Assembly: GCA_012845835.1 (NCBI GenBank)
Contig: JABAKD010000005.1
Location: 9,876,823-9,940,822, forward strand
Length of the DNA stretch: 64,000 nt
Reading direction: 5' to 3'
From: Undaria pinnatifida
Taxonomy: Eukaryota > Sar > Phaeophyceae > Laminariales > Alariaceae
Part shown: one piece after another, positions 10,677 through 33,345 of the stretch
Numbering within the stretch: position 1 is the first letter of the stretch
How the letters are laid out: every line of letters starts with the position of its first letter
The notes under the pieces: generated by a model
What the model was told of the DNA's origin: nothing
The model's input: only the letters and a program-made list of their open reading frames with translations
Database searches by the model: none
Position numbers and translations under genes: made by a program

Positions 10677-10923
10677 GATTCTACGATAGCCCCCTCCCAA
10701 ACCAGCGTTTTTCTTGAACGAACGTTTCAGGGCTGCTCGACACAAGGAAGGAGGATACCATTGATAGAAAAGTGTCCAATTATTTTCTTGTGTGCAAAGG
10801 TCTATCGATCGATGACGTCGGGGTGTCGAGTGACACCGTGTTTCAGGAGATACGACCGGGAGCTGGTTTTGAAACCGGCCATTTTCGTTGAAGAAAAGTT
10901 GAGTGGGCTACCGTAGAACGACT
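10677..10923 (+). mobile_element. Family B MITE-like element, copy 4
   Basis: GATTCTACGATAGCCCCC opens and GGGCTACCGTAGAACGACTCC closes the copy. The orientation is opposite to copies 2 and 3. The core contains CAGGGCTGCTCGACACAAGG, CTATCGATCGATGACGTCGG and GAGATACGACCGGGAGCTGG. It is followed by an isolated family A right terminus near 10940-10992. Confidence 0.75.
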
Positions 10924-11964
10924 CCATCCCGAATCAACTTTTGAGCCAAAAAGTGGTATACCTCAACACCTCTATCGTGGCGAGCGTCTTCCAGCGATTT
11001 GGGCCAGGAGCCCGTCATCCAGAAAATATTTTTTGTTTTCGCCAAAAAGGAGCTACACCTCCATCTGTCCTCCCAGGGCGTCAGCAGGCCAAGCGGCCGG
11101 GGTGTGTAGGTGGCGTGTGTATTTGCGAACCGCAATGCAACACGTTGTACGACACGCCGTAGACCTGCCCGCGTTCCCAAACCTCTAAAAATATCCTACG
11201 ACCAGAAAAGGCACCAAGCATAACACAAAAAACAGGTGCACGCTCTTTGAGGCAGGGATCCGCACATTGTTTTTCAGATAATCCAAATCGCGCGTGGCTA
11301 CGCGAAGCCGCGGGACAGGTCGTAGCCTTAGCGTGGTGAAGGGCCGGGGTTAGGGTTGGGGTTAGGATTGGGTAGGGTCTACGCCTTCATGTGGTCTGCA
11401 AAAAAAAAACACACACATAAAAACACAAAAAAAAAACAGCCGAAAAAACTCGATCAAGCGTACTGTTTTTGGTACTCTATCTGGTATGTTTGGGGGGCCG
11501 ACATGGGGAAAAGCGGCCTCACAACACCAGCAGTATGGCGACGACACTCGTACTACCGCACGCCCTTGCCAAGCCCCCAAATGACGGGATTCCAGTCGAG
11601 TCTCGTCGTTTTAATTTTATTTCTTGGTACATGGGCCCCAAACGGACTTCACCATTTCCGTTGAACACATAAGCGTGACTCGAAGGTTGCTCTCACACTT
11701 CGCAGCGGCGGGCACACAGCCCGCCCGAATGCACTCCAAAACCACCCCGCGGCCCGTTCAGCTCCGCCGCATCCCTCCACCCCCCGACCCCCCCCCCCCC
11801 TGCCGAGCCTGCCTCTCCAACGCCTCGAACCCCCCCCCCCAACCCCAACAAAACACCAGAATACACATTCTATGTACAATCAGACCGTTACCTCGGTCCG
11901 AGGAGCGTGTATGACGCTGCCTGCGTTATGGGGACACATTTTCCCTCTCAACCACCATACCCCT

Positions 11965-12385
11965 CCCCGTCCCCTCCGCAAACACGCCATGCCGTCCTTG
12001 CAGGGCTCCCCCATCCGTGACACACGACACACCGTGTTGTGCTTCCAGTTCCTCCCCTTCCCCTCCGCAAACACGCCATGGTGTGCTTCTAGCCCCCCTT
12101 CCCCCTCAGCAAACACGCCATCTTGTGTTCCTTGGGCTCTCCCATCTGTGAACAATCCATACTGTGCTTCGAGCTTTTCCCTCCCCCCTCGGCAGACACG
12201 CCACCTTGCACTTCTAGGGTTCCCCCATCTGTGAACACAGCACGTTGTGCTCCTAGCTTTCCCTCCCACCTCCGCAAACACGCCATCTTGTGCTTGTAAG
12301 GCTCTCCCATCCGCGAACACACCACATTGTGCTTCTAGCTTCCCCCCCCGCTCCCCGCAAAAACGCCATGTTGTACTCCCAGGGC
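11965..12385 (+). repeat. Minisatellite, degenerate, roughly 50-60 bp units
   Basis: Repeated alternation of CCTCCGCAAACACGCCATC, TTGTGCTTCTAG, and CTCCCATCTGTGAACACA blocks, about seven partial units. Open frames on the minus strand (repeats of MGEP and VFAEG) are periodic products of the array. It lies beyond the 3' end of the Rab gene. Confidence 0.7.
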
Positions 12386-12914
12386 TAAGAGTCCCATAAC
12401 TCTATCCTTACCCAAAACTTCAAGGGCGCTAGATGATAATGAGGGGAGGGGGGGGAGGGGGAGGGGAGGGGATAGACTCAATCCTGCTCTACTGGCTGCA
12501 TTACTTCGTTCACGGCGGAGCCCACGGCGACAATGTTTCTGACAAAACCGAAAATTTGAAGGGTGGCGCATGAAGCGGAGGGGAGAAGGACATGGGAGGG
12601 GGGAGAGGGGGGGAGGGGGGGGGGAGGGGGGGGGAGGGAGGGGATAGGCCCCATCCACGCTCAACTGGCCTCAAAGCTTTCATCGCGGAGCCCACGGCAC
12701 GCGGGTAAAGCGACGGCAAACAAACAGCGGGAAAAAAAAATCCTGGGAAATATCATTCTGAAAAATTCAGCAGGGAGCAAAGGGCGGAAAGTGGCGAAGC
12801 GGTTGTGTGCCATCGTTCACAGCAGGCGGGCGGGCGGGCGGGCCACCAAAGACTACAGCCAAAAAATCATCCCGACTTGGCTATGACTAGGGCCGAGAGA
12901 TCCGAACTTTTCCC

Positions 12915-13265
12915 ACAGCCCAATCCCAAATTTTTCCATGGCCCAAGACCAGAACGTTCCTTCATCCACGCCATAATTTTCTATATCGGCAACCCCAGAA
13001 TTTTCCATCCCAAGCTCAGAGTTTTCAATGGCCCAAGTCCCGAATTTTCCATTATCCAAGCCCAGAAATTTCCACGGCCCGAGTGCAAAAATACACCGTG
13101 GCCCAAGCCCAGAATTTTGCACGATCCAACTTCCGAACTCTCCAGGGCCCAAGTATCAAATTCTCCATGACCCAACGCCAGAATATTCCACGACCCAAGG
13201 AATCTTCCACGACCCAAATCCCGAATTTTCCACAGCTCAAGTCCCAATTTTTTCACGACACAAGA
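12915..13265 (+). repeat. Minisatellite, about 26 bp units
   Basis: More than ten diverged copies of CCCAAGTCCCGAATTTTCCA with small spacers. The array ends about 180 bp past the stop codon of the minus-strand Rab gene, so it may fall in its 3' untranslated or flanking region. Frames stay open on both strands only because the unit lacks stops. Confidence 0.75.
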
Positions 13266-13441
13266 AGGGACCCAACCCAGTAACGCCAAATCCAACAAGA
13301 CAATCCTTCCCCCCACCAACCGCGAGGGTCGAAGGTCGCAAGACTACGGCTATTCATGAAATGAGTACACTCCATCCCCCCCCCCTCCCCCCGCGCGCGC
13401 GTGCTAGAAGAAGGGCGTCGTATACATTAGAAAAAAAAACG

Positions 13442-24840
<11,399 letters not shown>

Positions 24841-25302
24841 GGTTCCGCTCCCAGAGAACCCCTGGGCGCAAACTACCTGCTGCTTGATGTAGAGTTGGTT
24901 GTTGCAGTAAGTGCACGTTCGCGAATTCCGAGGCGAGTTGCTAAGCGTGCTCGCGTTCTCCTGCTTTTTTCTTCAAGCGCGTGCGGCGTCCAACTATAGT
25001 TCGCGCCTGCTGAACGTCGAGCGAACTTGCTACTTCAAGCGCGTGTGTGCTTTCTCGTAGTTGGGGTTTATCAACAGCAACGTGAACGAGGACTTGAACG
25101 AGAAACGACGACGAACAAACGAGGAAATATTTTTTTATAGAGTTCCATAGTGATAATGAGGCGTCCTTATACAGGGATCGCTAACCAGTATGCTCAGCGC
25201 TGAGAGCTACTTTTTGTCACCTCCCTCGCCTCGGCACGGCAACTGCACAGAGCAACGGGGAAAACTGTCGACAAAAGGCAGTCAGATTGACAACGAACAA
25301 CG
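24841..25302. promoter_or_regulatory. Shared upstream region of Rab18 and SDHAF2
   Basis: The two start codons (24840 on minus, 25303 on plus) face away from each other with 462 bp between, so the promoters must lie here or in untranslated exons. A TTTTTTTATAG stretch at 25130-25140 is the only TATA-like element I see, and it may be chance. No other motif can be supported. Confidence 0.5.
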
Positions 25303-28300
25303 ATGATGCGCGTGGCGAAGTCCGTGGCCACTCAGGTGGCGAGGAAGACGACCGCAGCTACATCAAAGATCGGGGATCGGAGCTCACCTGCTTGCCCAGC
25401 AGTAGCTTCGGGCTTGCGCGGAGCCTTGGCCCATGAGGGCCCCAGGTGGTTGAGCACGTCTGACACGACGACTGGGTTTTCTGCGGGGGGTGAGGAGAGA
25501 CTGTCGGGGTCTGGAGGCGAAGAGCTGCTGCGCGGACTGAGTGAAGAGGAGGTGAAGCACGCACGCACAGCAGTGTTTTGTCTTTTTTGATGCAGCTGAC
25601 TGTTCTGCGTGTTGGAACGCTTTGCCTGGTTCTCCCTAATCTACGAATCTAAAGACCCAGCCACCTCTCACGGTCTCCCTATTCTTTATGCTGACGGCAC
25701 GTTGGCAGAGTTCCGAACGAACAACAGATAGCTTAGTTCCTCTATAGTGCCGGTGGAGTAGTACCGGTTGCCCGCGATAGTGCCTGTGAAATCGTTTGGC
25801 ACAGACGGGAACAAGCAGTACCAGCATGCGGAGTACTATTTACCGGTTGCTGCTACGTATAGTGCCGGTATTTCCGGCTGGCAGACGCCAGCACTACAGA
25901 CGGACCACTCACCGTGAGCGATCGATGCTGTCATTTATTGAAGGTCTTGCGGGTGGGCACTCGAACGCAAGAGATGTGGAAGGACCACGTGGCCCTCACG
26001 ACCTCCTTCCCGGAGGCTAGTCTGCCTCCCGGCGGGGGGGGGCAGGCAGCGGTGTCCCCAGATGCCGTTCGCCGAAAGCGTCTGGTCTACCGCAGCAAGC
26101 AGCGAGGCTGGTTGGAGGTGAGAGGTTGTTGTTGGTAGTGTTCTCGCCTTGACTCCTTCCCCACTGCAGAACAAATTCAAGCCTGATTCCTTATAGTTTG
26201 TCGCCTAAACGTAGGTTGCAGTTGCGAAAAAAAGGGCTCTAACCCTTTCGCCTTGATTGTGGTACAGGCTGGTTCAAGTTAAAAGCCCGAAATGAATTCC
26301 CCGGCGAATATCCACGCCTTTTTTTTATGCAGACCGTGAATTTTTGCACCCGCCTTCTATGTGCCGTTGCGAAAACCTCACCTGTCGTTTTTTTTTTGTT
26401 TTTGCCCGATGTTTCGTCAGTTTAGTTTTTTTGAAAAATGCGGGCCACCTTAGACCAATTTTTTTCGACGAAAAAAACAAAAAACAAAACGGAGGTCAGG
26501 CCTCGGGATGGGCATGTAGAACACATTACAAATTTTCAGGGTCTTGTCTCTCAACAACGGCGTGGACATTTGGACTTTTGTGCGTAAAAATGAAAAAGAT
26601 ACGTGGTTGTTTCCATGAAATGACTTGGTTTTAGGGTAGGGTCAAGCTTTTTCGCTAGATCCTGCTAAATGCCGAACATAAGCGGGTCAGATTTTCGATT
26701 TTTTGCTCGAAAAAATCTACAGACATGCCTTGATGTACCTCCAACCGGTTCGTGCCAAATGCGGCGCAATTTTTGTTTTCGCCCCCGCTTGGAAAAAGCC
26801 TGAGTATGATTGAAAAAATGGAAGGCATGTCATTGGTGGAGACGAGTTTCGCTCCTAGAACCAGCCCGAGGACGTTGAGAAAAAATTGGCCATGTCATCC
26901 TCTTCCACTGGTCATGGGGGTCAGTATGATACCAAACACCGGGGTATGCACCCTTTGATTAGATATTGCGAGCGGCATTCGTGGGGGAGGGAACTTCGGG
27001 GTTTTCACGTGAACCAGCCTGTATAGCGACAACAAACCGACGAAAATTTATCCTTTTCGGGAACCCAAAAACGCGACCAAAACCCTCGAGGTGTACGGTC
27101 TTGCCACTCGTTCAGTGGGAGCGCGCAGAAAGATGAGCAGGATCATGCTGTTGCTATAGCGTGTCGTACATGTCGTTGGAATGTAGTTTGGTACGGAAAC
27201 TAGTTACCCCGTAAGACCATTTTTTATACAGCCGAATTTCGTCAGTCGAAAACGGCCCTTTTCGACTGGATATTTTTTCGACTCGCGTCTTCTGGGCGTC
27301 CTCTTATCGTCAGTGGAGTCGATTTTAGAGTTTTTGTATTATTTCTGGAGGCGGTTGGTGTGAAGGAGTACTGCTGAATGGCACTCGAAAATCAATTGGA
27401 AGCTCTGTGCTTCGTGCGTTCTCCGCGAGCAACGCGTGCTTCGCGCGCGACGAACCCGCGTCCAAGCGGGTTGGTGGCGTTGGACCTAGCCGAAAGCCGC
27501 CAAAGCTACTGTACGTTCGCGGTGTTGCACTCAGTCGAGAGCCGCCAAAGCTACAGCAGGCGTAGCCGTTGCTGGCAAAATTACGACGTTACCGCGCGTT
27601 GCTGCCATCTTATGGTACACGCTTCTGGCGGGCGGAGGTAGGAATGCGCGCTGACTTGCGGCGAGAAGCAGCAGCAGTGATAGCAGCCAAGCCAGCGTCG
27701 GCGCTGTTATATGATTCTGCTGTGTGGTGCCTGGTATGGGTGTGTGGGCGTGTGGGTGTGCTTTGTGGTGGGATGGGCGATGCGATGGGATATAAAATAC
27801 GTTTTCGGCTGACCTTTTCGACTGGATTTGCCAGTCGAATCGCGCAGTCGAAAAAGGTTGCGTCGAAGCTCCTTTTCGACTGTGGAAGAAAGCCCGATTG
27901 GGCTTCAGTCGAAAAAAGCCGTTTTCGACTGACAAGTCCGACCGTATAAGATTTGGTCTAAGCCTTCAGCCCGCTTGCTTCTTGTGGTCAACGCTGCCAT
28001 CGCCAAACGCATTTCATCCATGTTTGCCTTTTCAGTCCCGAGACGAGTAATGGGAAGAGCATGCGCTCTTGATGTACCTATCCCTGCATTGCACTTCTGA
28101 TGCATCCTCTGTGATGCCCCAGTTCGTGTGGCCGATGTCGCTTTAATAGTACGTTTAGGTTAGTTTCGACAATATTTTCCCTCGGAAGCCCTAAGGGAGT
28201 TAGATTCGCCCTTGCGGGGCAGAGATCAAATCCACCCACTTAGAAATGCGATTTTACCAACCGTCTACTCGTAGGTTGAGCAAACTGCAGTACGAGTACA

Positions 28301-28517
28301 GTACGAGTACTGTACGGGTACTGTACCGGCCCTCTGGTACGAAGCTATTTGATATATGTGTTGATTGATGCTGTAGGTTAGATTTCTTACTTGAAAGAGG
28401 GTGTGTCGTACGCTTAACGTTGCAATAACAGCTGTCGAATTTCTTGTTTCCCTCGGTAGTTTGTTTTGGCCGATTTTCTTGTGGAGATTTTTCTTGTAAG
28501 AGGGCCGGGTAGTGTGC

Positions 28518-28575
<58 letters not shown>

Positions 28576-30365
28576 TTCGCCCGAAACGTAATCGTTGCAA
28601 TTTTGTTTACATCGTGAACAAATTTAACCCTGTTGGTATGCTTTTGGCGTGTTGTTTTTTGCCGCGGCGGCGGCGGCGGCGGCGTGAAACAGGTAGACCT
28701 CTTGATGGGAACCTGGGCGGAAAAGAACGTCCCGCACCTAACTCTGGCGGAGATGGACAGCTACGAAGACATCCTTAACCTCGAGACGGTGGATATTTTC
28801 AACTTCATAACGGGAAACGCCGACCCTCCGGCGTTCGTCGACACCCCAATGATGAAGCGCTTGCAGGTTAGGGTCAGGGTCAGGGCAGGTTAGAGTGGGG
28901 GTTAGGGTTTAGTCAGGGTTTTGAGTAGGGTTAGGGGTACGTTGGGGACACACGCAACGGCAGAGGTGCACTGGCCCTTTTTTGCCTTCTGAGGGTGTTT
29001 GCTCGATAAGCTGGCTCTATACCTCACCCAAAAACCGATTTTGAGTGACCAAAAGAAAAACGCAACAACCCGATGGGCAAACCCGTGGCTCAAGTATGCA
29101 GCAAAATCATGACGTGTGCTACGATGGAGGTGCAACACTTTTTTTCTGAGGTCCCCAACTTCCGGAGCTTAAGAACTCTACGAAAAACTAATTTGTTTGG
29201 AGAGAAATATAACTGCTAGCACCGGATGAAAAACCCCATGGCCTAGGTACACGACAATAATCATGCCAAAAACAATGGCCTATTATTTATTTATTTTCCG
29301 ACGATTTTGGGTTAAGGAACCCCGTCATTCAGACACCATTTCGTCGAAAAAAAAGGTATACCTCTATCGTAGCATGCGTCTCATGTTTTCAAAACAAGAA
29401 AAAAGAAAATCGACGATTTTAGGTTAAGAATCCCCGATGTTCAGAAAAAAAAAAAAAGCTAAACTGCGCTACCCCCTATGTTATCGAAGCACGCGGCTGG
29501 GGTTAGGTTGGAGTTAGATTTAGGTAGAGTCGACCCTGGTGAGGGATTTCGGTTGGGGGGATTAGGGGTTTGAGAGACGCGTGGTACGATAGAGGTAGCA
29601 TTTTTTTTAGCTAGAACATTTTCTGAATGATGGAGCTCCTTAACCCTCCTGAACCCAAGTCGTCGTCGGAATGTTAACCTTTTTTTTCCGCAACAACCTT
29701 TTTTCGTATTCCCAGGCCGTGGGTTGTTGTTCCTCGGGTCGCGCTTTCAATTTACTCTGAATCGTGTTTGTGGGGGGGGGGGGGTGGGGGTATGGTCCCT
29801 CACTAGACGAAGACGCCTTAGAACGAATGGTGCACGTGTACGTACCGTGGCATGCGTTAGGAGGAAGGTTAGATCAGGGTTTGGTGAGGGTTACGATGAG
29901 TTCAGCGATTGTTTTTGGGTTAGGTGCGGGTTTTGATTGGTTTTGATAGCAGTGGGCCCTTGTCACGGACGGTTTGGCCGCCGCGGTATCCGGTTGAAGG
30001 TGTGAGGCTGTCGTAAGTCGGGGATGGTTTTACTTTCACCCCCGGACCCCGACTTGACCGCCGCCTGCGAGTTAAAAGGGATTGACACCAACCTTATTAT
30101 TTCGCTCTAAACAACGCGAAGGAGGCGGTTTGTGGTGCCGGATGACCTCCGGGCAGCCGCGTCGAATCAGCACCATGGTTGGAGGGTGTAAGGTATGTGT
30201 TTGACTCACCCGTCCCTGCGTGTAAAATCGACTACCCCGCCCCTCTCCCCCCCCTCCCCCCTCTCCCCCCCCGCGTTCTGAACACAGGTTTACGTGAAAT
30301 CGAACCCGCTGGGGCAGTCGCCGACCAGCTATGCATCGGCGAAGCGCGAGAGCAACCTTACATGA
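25303..30365 (+). CDS. SDHAF2: Succinate dehydrogenase assembly factor 2, complete, four exons
   Basis: Exons are 25303-25551, about 25944-26117, 28693-28866 and 30288-30365 (TGA). They give about 224 residues with consistent phase. SDHAF2 attaches FAD to the flavoprotein subunit of mitochondrial complex II. The N-terminus (MMRVAKSVATQVARKTTAA) is basic and lacks acidic residues, as expected of a mitochondrial presequence. The family core spans the exon 2-3 junction: RRKRLVYRSKQRGWLE, VDLLMGTWAEKNVPHLT, then YEDILN and DIFNFITG, all diagnostic of the SDHAF2/SdhE fold. The last exon adds a short tail (VYVKSNPLGQSP). The exon 2 start is uncertain. AG at 25942-25943 has the better pyrimidine tract, while AG at 25972-25973 is also in frame and would drop ten residues. 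Intron 2 carries a TAA-flanked element. Confidence 0.9.
25735..25905. repeat. Family D inverted-repeat element
   Basis: TTCCTCTATAGTGCCGGTGG opens the copy. The interior has TGCCTGTGAAATCGTTTGGCAC and AGTACCAGCATGCGGAGTAC. It closes near ACGTATAGTGCCGGTATTTCC and CCAGCACTAC. It lies in SDHAF2 intron 1, just before exon 2. Confidence 0.6.
27215..27958 (+). mobile_element. 744 bp PIF/Harbinger-like MITE with TAA duplication
   Basis: Left end GACCATTTTTTATACAGCC and right end CGTATAAGATTTGGTC are imperfect inverted repeats. The inner part (GTCAGTCGAAAACGGC at 27241 and its exact complement ending 27933) is perfect over 16 bases. The element is flanked by TAA at 27212-27214 and 27959-27961. Inverted repeats plus a TWA duplication are the mark of PIF/Harbinger elements. 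No transposase frame is present inside. Additional CAGTCGAAAA/TTTTCGACTG pairs lie near the right end. It is in SDHAF2 intron 2. Confidence 0.7.
28518..28575 (+). repeat. (CAA)n microsatellite
   Basis: About 19 CAA units in SDHAF2 intron 2. A short (CGG)n run follows at 28663-28684, directly before the exon 3 acceptor. Confidence 0.95.
29112..29379 (-). mobile_element. Family A MITE-like element with 6 bp target duplication
   Basis: ACGTGTGCTACGATGGAGGTG and ACCTCTATCGTAGCATGCGT form the termini. The flanks are ATCATG and CTCATG (5 of 6). The interior is the reverse-orientation family A order, including CCCATGGCCTAGGTACACGAC and CGACGATTTTGGGTTAAGG. It is in SDHAF2 intron 3. A degenerate second right end lies at 29400-29495. 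Confidence 0.75.
29577..29720 (+). repeat. Truncated family A element
   Basis: ACGCGTGGTACGATAGAGGTA, then ACATTTTCTGAATGATGGAGC, CTCCTTAACCC and GTCGTCGGAATG. The right half is missing. Confidence 0.6.
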
Positions 30366-31058
30366 TCATCAAGCTGCCCCATTCTCCCGTGTCTGGCGGG
30401 GGGGTTGCGTTGCGCTAGACTAGCTAATGTTCGACGTGAGCATAATGATACCCCCCTCCCCATGATGGCGTTTGGTGGGGGTGTTCGCCCTCTTGAGGTG
30501 GTCCGCGTGTTGTTCCTGCTGTTAATGCTGCTACTGCTGCTGCTACCGCTGCTGTGGCGCTCAGTGTCCTTAAAAACGTGCATGATGGTTCGCTCCATGC
30601 ATGATAGATGCGCGCGCAGATTTTCCGGCCTTTTTTTGTCATGCAGTTCTGCTAGCTGCAGCAGTGACATTTCGCTCTGCGTGTAGTATCGTAAAGCACT
30701 GCAGTCCTTCGCTATGCTTGCTGCCAGGTACTGCCTTTGCTTTCGCGACGTAATACAAACGAGGGATTTTGGCGTTGATGCTGAAGTGTGGTATGAAACC
30801 ATGAACTGGTGACTGGGCGATGTGTTTGGGGTTGCAGGTCTTACCTTAGCGTGGTGTCTGTACCGGTACTATTGCGCCCAACTGCACTGCACTAGGATTT
30901 GCTGCTCTGTCCTGCCCCACTGCGCCTTCTTGGAGCGCTTTTGTGTATTGTTTGAACGGTGGTACAACATGGCGGAGGACCATAGTAATCAGGACCTACG
31001 ATACGCACAAAAACCTATATATTACCCTTTTTTTACTGACCTTAATCTTTGGTCCTGG

Positions 31059-31324
31059 ACGCATGCTACGATAGAGGGTGTACCTTTTTTTGGCAAAAGT
31101 GGCTTTTGAATGGCGGGGTTTCTTAACCCAAAATCGTCGGAAATACGACATTTTCTTTTCATGATTCTCGTTGCATACCTACGAGGCCATGGGATTATTC
31201 ATCCGGTGCTAGCAGTTTTATTTTTCTCCAATAAAATCAGCTCAGCTTTTGCGAGAGGTCTTGACCTCCCAAATTGGGGAACATGAGAAAAAAAAACGTG
31301 GAGCATCTCCATCGTAGCACGCGT
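31059..31324 (+). mobile_element. Family A MITE-like element (first of adjacent pair)
   Basis: ACGCATGCTACGATAGAGGGT and TCTCCATCGTAGCACGCGT are the termini. The interior matches the 31342-31593 copy closely, including TGGCGGGGTTTCTTAACCCAAAA and CCTCCCAAATTGGGGAACAT. Similarity to the family continues a few bases outside both termini (CTTTGGTC and its complement), so the element may be slightly longer. Confidence 0.75.
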
Positions 31325-31341
31325 CCCTGAGACCAAAGCTG

Positions 31342-31593
31342 ACGCGTGCTACGATAGAGATGCTCCACTTTTTGGCTATTTTGTTTTCTGAATGACGGGG
31401 CTCCTTAACCCAAAATCGTCCGAAAAATGCCATTTGTTTGGCATGATTCTCATTGTGTACCTAAGCCACGGGGTTTTGCAGCCAGTAGCAGTTTCATTTT
31501 CCTCCGAAATCAGTTTTTGGGATAGGTCTTAACCTCCCAAATTGGGGAACATCAGAAAAAAAGTGGAGCATCTCTATCGTACGTAGCACGCGT
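31342..31593 (+). mobile_element. Family A MITE-like element (second of adjacent pair)
   Basis: It starts ACGCGTGCTACGATAGAGATG, 17 bp after the previous copy, in the same orientation. It ends ATCTCTATCGTACGTAGCACGCGT with a 4 bp ACGT duplication inside the right terminus. A family C copy starts within three bases of its end. Confidence 0.75.
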
Positions 31594-31595
31594 CG

Positions 31596-31890
31596 GATAC
31601 GGTAGGGGTTAGGTGGGAGTCAGTTTGTGCTGCAGGAGGGTCAGTTTTGGGGGCTCTTTTGGCAGTGGCGCTCGGGTTCACTCGCACGATTGACGGCCTT
31701 GGTCCGTTGCGCTCTTTCAAGCTTTCGTGCCTTTGTAATTTGGCGATACGAAAGATCCACAATGGGATGGTTAGCTACGCTGCGCCGAACAAACCTCCTG
31801 AGGTATTTTTGTCAGTGGGATACAGGGTCACTCTTGCGAGTGGCTCAAACCCGGTATTGAAAATGGGTGTACCCCCCGTACCGTGCCTTA
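31596..31890 (+). repeat. Family C element, copy 3
   Basis: ATACGGTAGGGGTTAGG opens it. GGCAGTGGCGCTCGGGTTCACTC, AAGCTTTCGTGCCTTTGTAATTTGGCGATACG, GTTAGCTACGCTGCGC and GAGTGGCTCAAACCCGG follow, all shared in order with 41428-41690. It is at the 3' side of SDHAF2. Confidence 0.6.
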
Positions 31891-32389
31891 GCCTTGGCCC
31901 CGATTGCTTTGTTCTCGCCCGCAATTGCTGGCTTCGCGTGTGTGTGAGCGGTTCTGATGCGTTTGTCCTCTAGGGTAGGTGCTCGTACTGAGCTTCTCCG
32001 CAGTCACTGCAGTGCTGCATGCCATGCTCTGTCGTGTAGGCGTACGCGCTTGCTGTTGCTCGCACACCTATTATTCGTCTGTGATGTTTGCTGTTAGTGT
32101 TTGATTTGTAACATTGGGGGGCTCTAAAAATGGCTGCTAAAAATGATGTGCTGTTTTTTTTTTTTCTTCCTTTTGTCACGATCGTTTTCAAATGCTTATA
32201 AATAGTCGTACACTGGTCAATGAATTTTGTGATGAAACCATTTTGTTGCGATTCAAATTCCTTCCGGCCATCAAGCGGCGGACGATCCCGAGCAAAGCTC
32301 CAAGGCCACGCGGCCCTACAAACACCCTCACATAGCCCAGGGGTACAGTAAGGATCTCCCTATAGTCTAATGAGGTTAGAAAACCTCTT

Positions 32390-32520
32390 GGCCCCGACCC
32401 GACCTGACTCGTGAAATTTCGAAAAAAATCCTCCTGACCCGTCCCGAGCGCCCACCCGACCTGACTCGTGAGATTTCGAAAAAAAATCTTCCTGACCCGA
32501 CCCGATTCCACCCACGATAT
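32390..32520 (-). repeat. GGGTCGGGTC-type dispersed repeat, two tandem units
   Basis: Two copies of ACCTGACTCGTGAAATTTCG about 64 bp apart, surrounded by CCCGACCCG. Related patches are at 40825-41030, 44465-44610, 44960-45075, 58860-58985 and 59320-59395. All combine GGGTCGGGTC with the sentence TGAGATTTC..ACACC. Confidence 0.65.
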
Positions 32521-32788
32521 TTAGAACACCGCCTGGTCTGTGCGTGACTAGCCCTGAAAAATAGCCGCAAAGCCACATGCTACGTACGGTACAGGAGTGA
32601 TCCCACAGTAATATACGGTAGAGGCGTTGATCTCAAGTATGGAACCATTGGCTAGTATGATAATTTCACAACTACATTCGCTTTAGGACTAGTCTGGCTT
32701 ACACTGTTGGTGGGGTTGCGCGAACGAATGCCTTCCAAGTCGTGTTTCGAGGGTGAGATGTTAAGGTCTTCCTCGTGCTATTAATAGG

Positions 32789-33063
32789 ACGCGGGCTACG
32801 ATAGAGGCGCGCCGCACGTTTTTTTCTAATTCTACTCCTCAATTTGGGAGCTCAAGACCTCCCAAAAACTGATTTGTGAGAAAAGCAAAAAAAACTGATA
32901 CGTACCGCGGACCAAAAATCCCATGGCCTAGCAAGGTACACGACAAGAATCATGCAAAACAAAATGCACCTACTTGTATTCCCGACGATTTTGGGTTAAC
33001 GAGCCCGGTCATTCAGAAACCCTTTTCGCCAAAAAAAGGTACACCCTCTATCGTAGCACGCAT
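32789..33063 (-). mobile_element. Family A MITE-like element, full-length
   Basis: ACGCGGGCTACGATAGAGGC and ACCCTCTATCGTAGCACGCAT are the termini. Reverse-orientation interior: CTCAATTTGGGAGCTCAAGAC, ATCCCATGGCCTAGC, GACGATTTTGGGTTAACGAG. A second, more decayed copy follows at 33105-33345. Confidence 0.75.
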
Positions 33064-33104
33064 TCTGGGAGCTTAGAAAATTCTTAGAATTTGCTGCATC
33101 CGTA

Positions 33105-33345
33105 CCGTGGAATAACTCATTTTTTTTTATGGCTCCTAACCTAATGAGGAGCTCCATACCTGACCCAAAAAGTGTTTGTTGAGTAAACTTAAAGGGAAAC
33201 CCGATGGACAAAACAAAACAGTTCCATGGCCTAGGTGTACCAAAACAAAATAATCATAACTCGCGCATGCTGCAAGAAACAAGAATGACGAAATTCCGAC
33301 GAATTTTGGTTGTGACCCCTTTGGGGGGAATTCTGAGATATGCAA
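33105..33345 (-). repeat. Decayed family A copy
   Basis: GGCTCCTAACCTAATGAGGAGC, GTTCCATGGCCTAGGTGTACC, AATCATAACTCGCGC and CGACGAATTTTGGTTG follow family A order, but neither terminus is intact. Confidence 0.5.
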
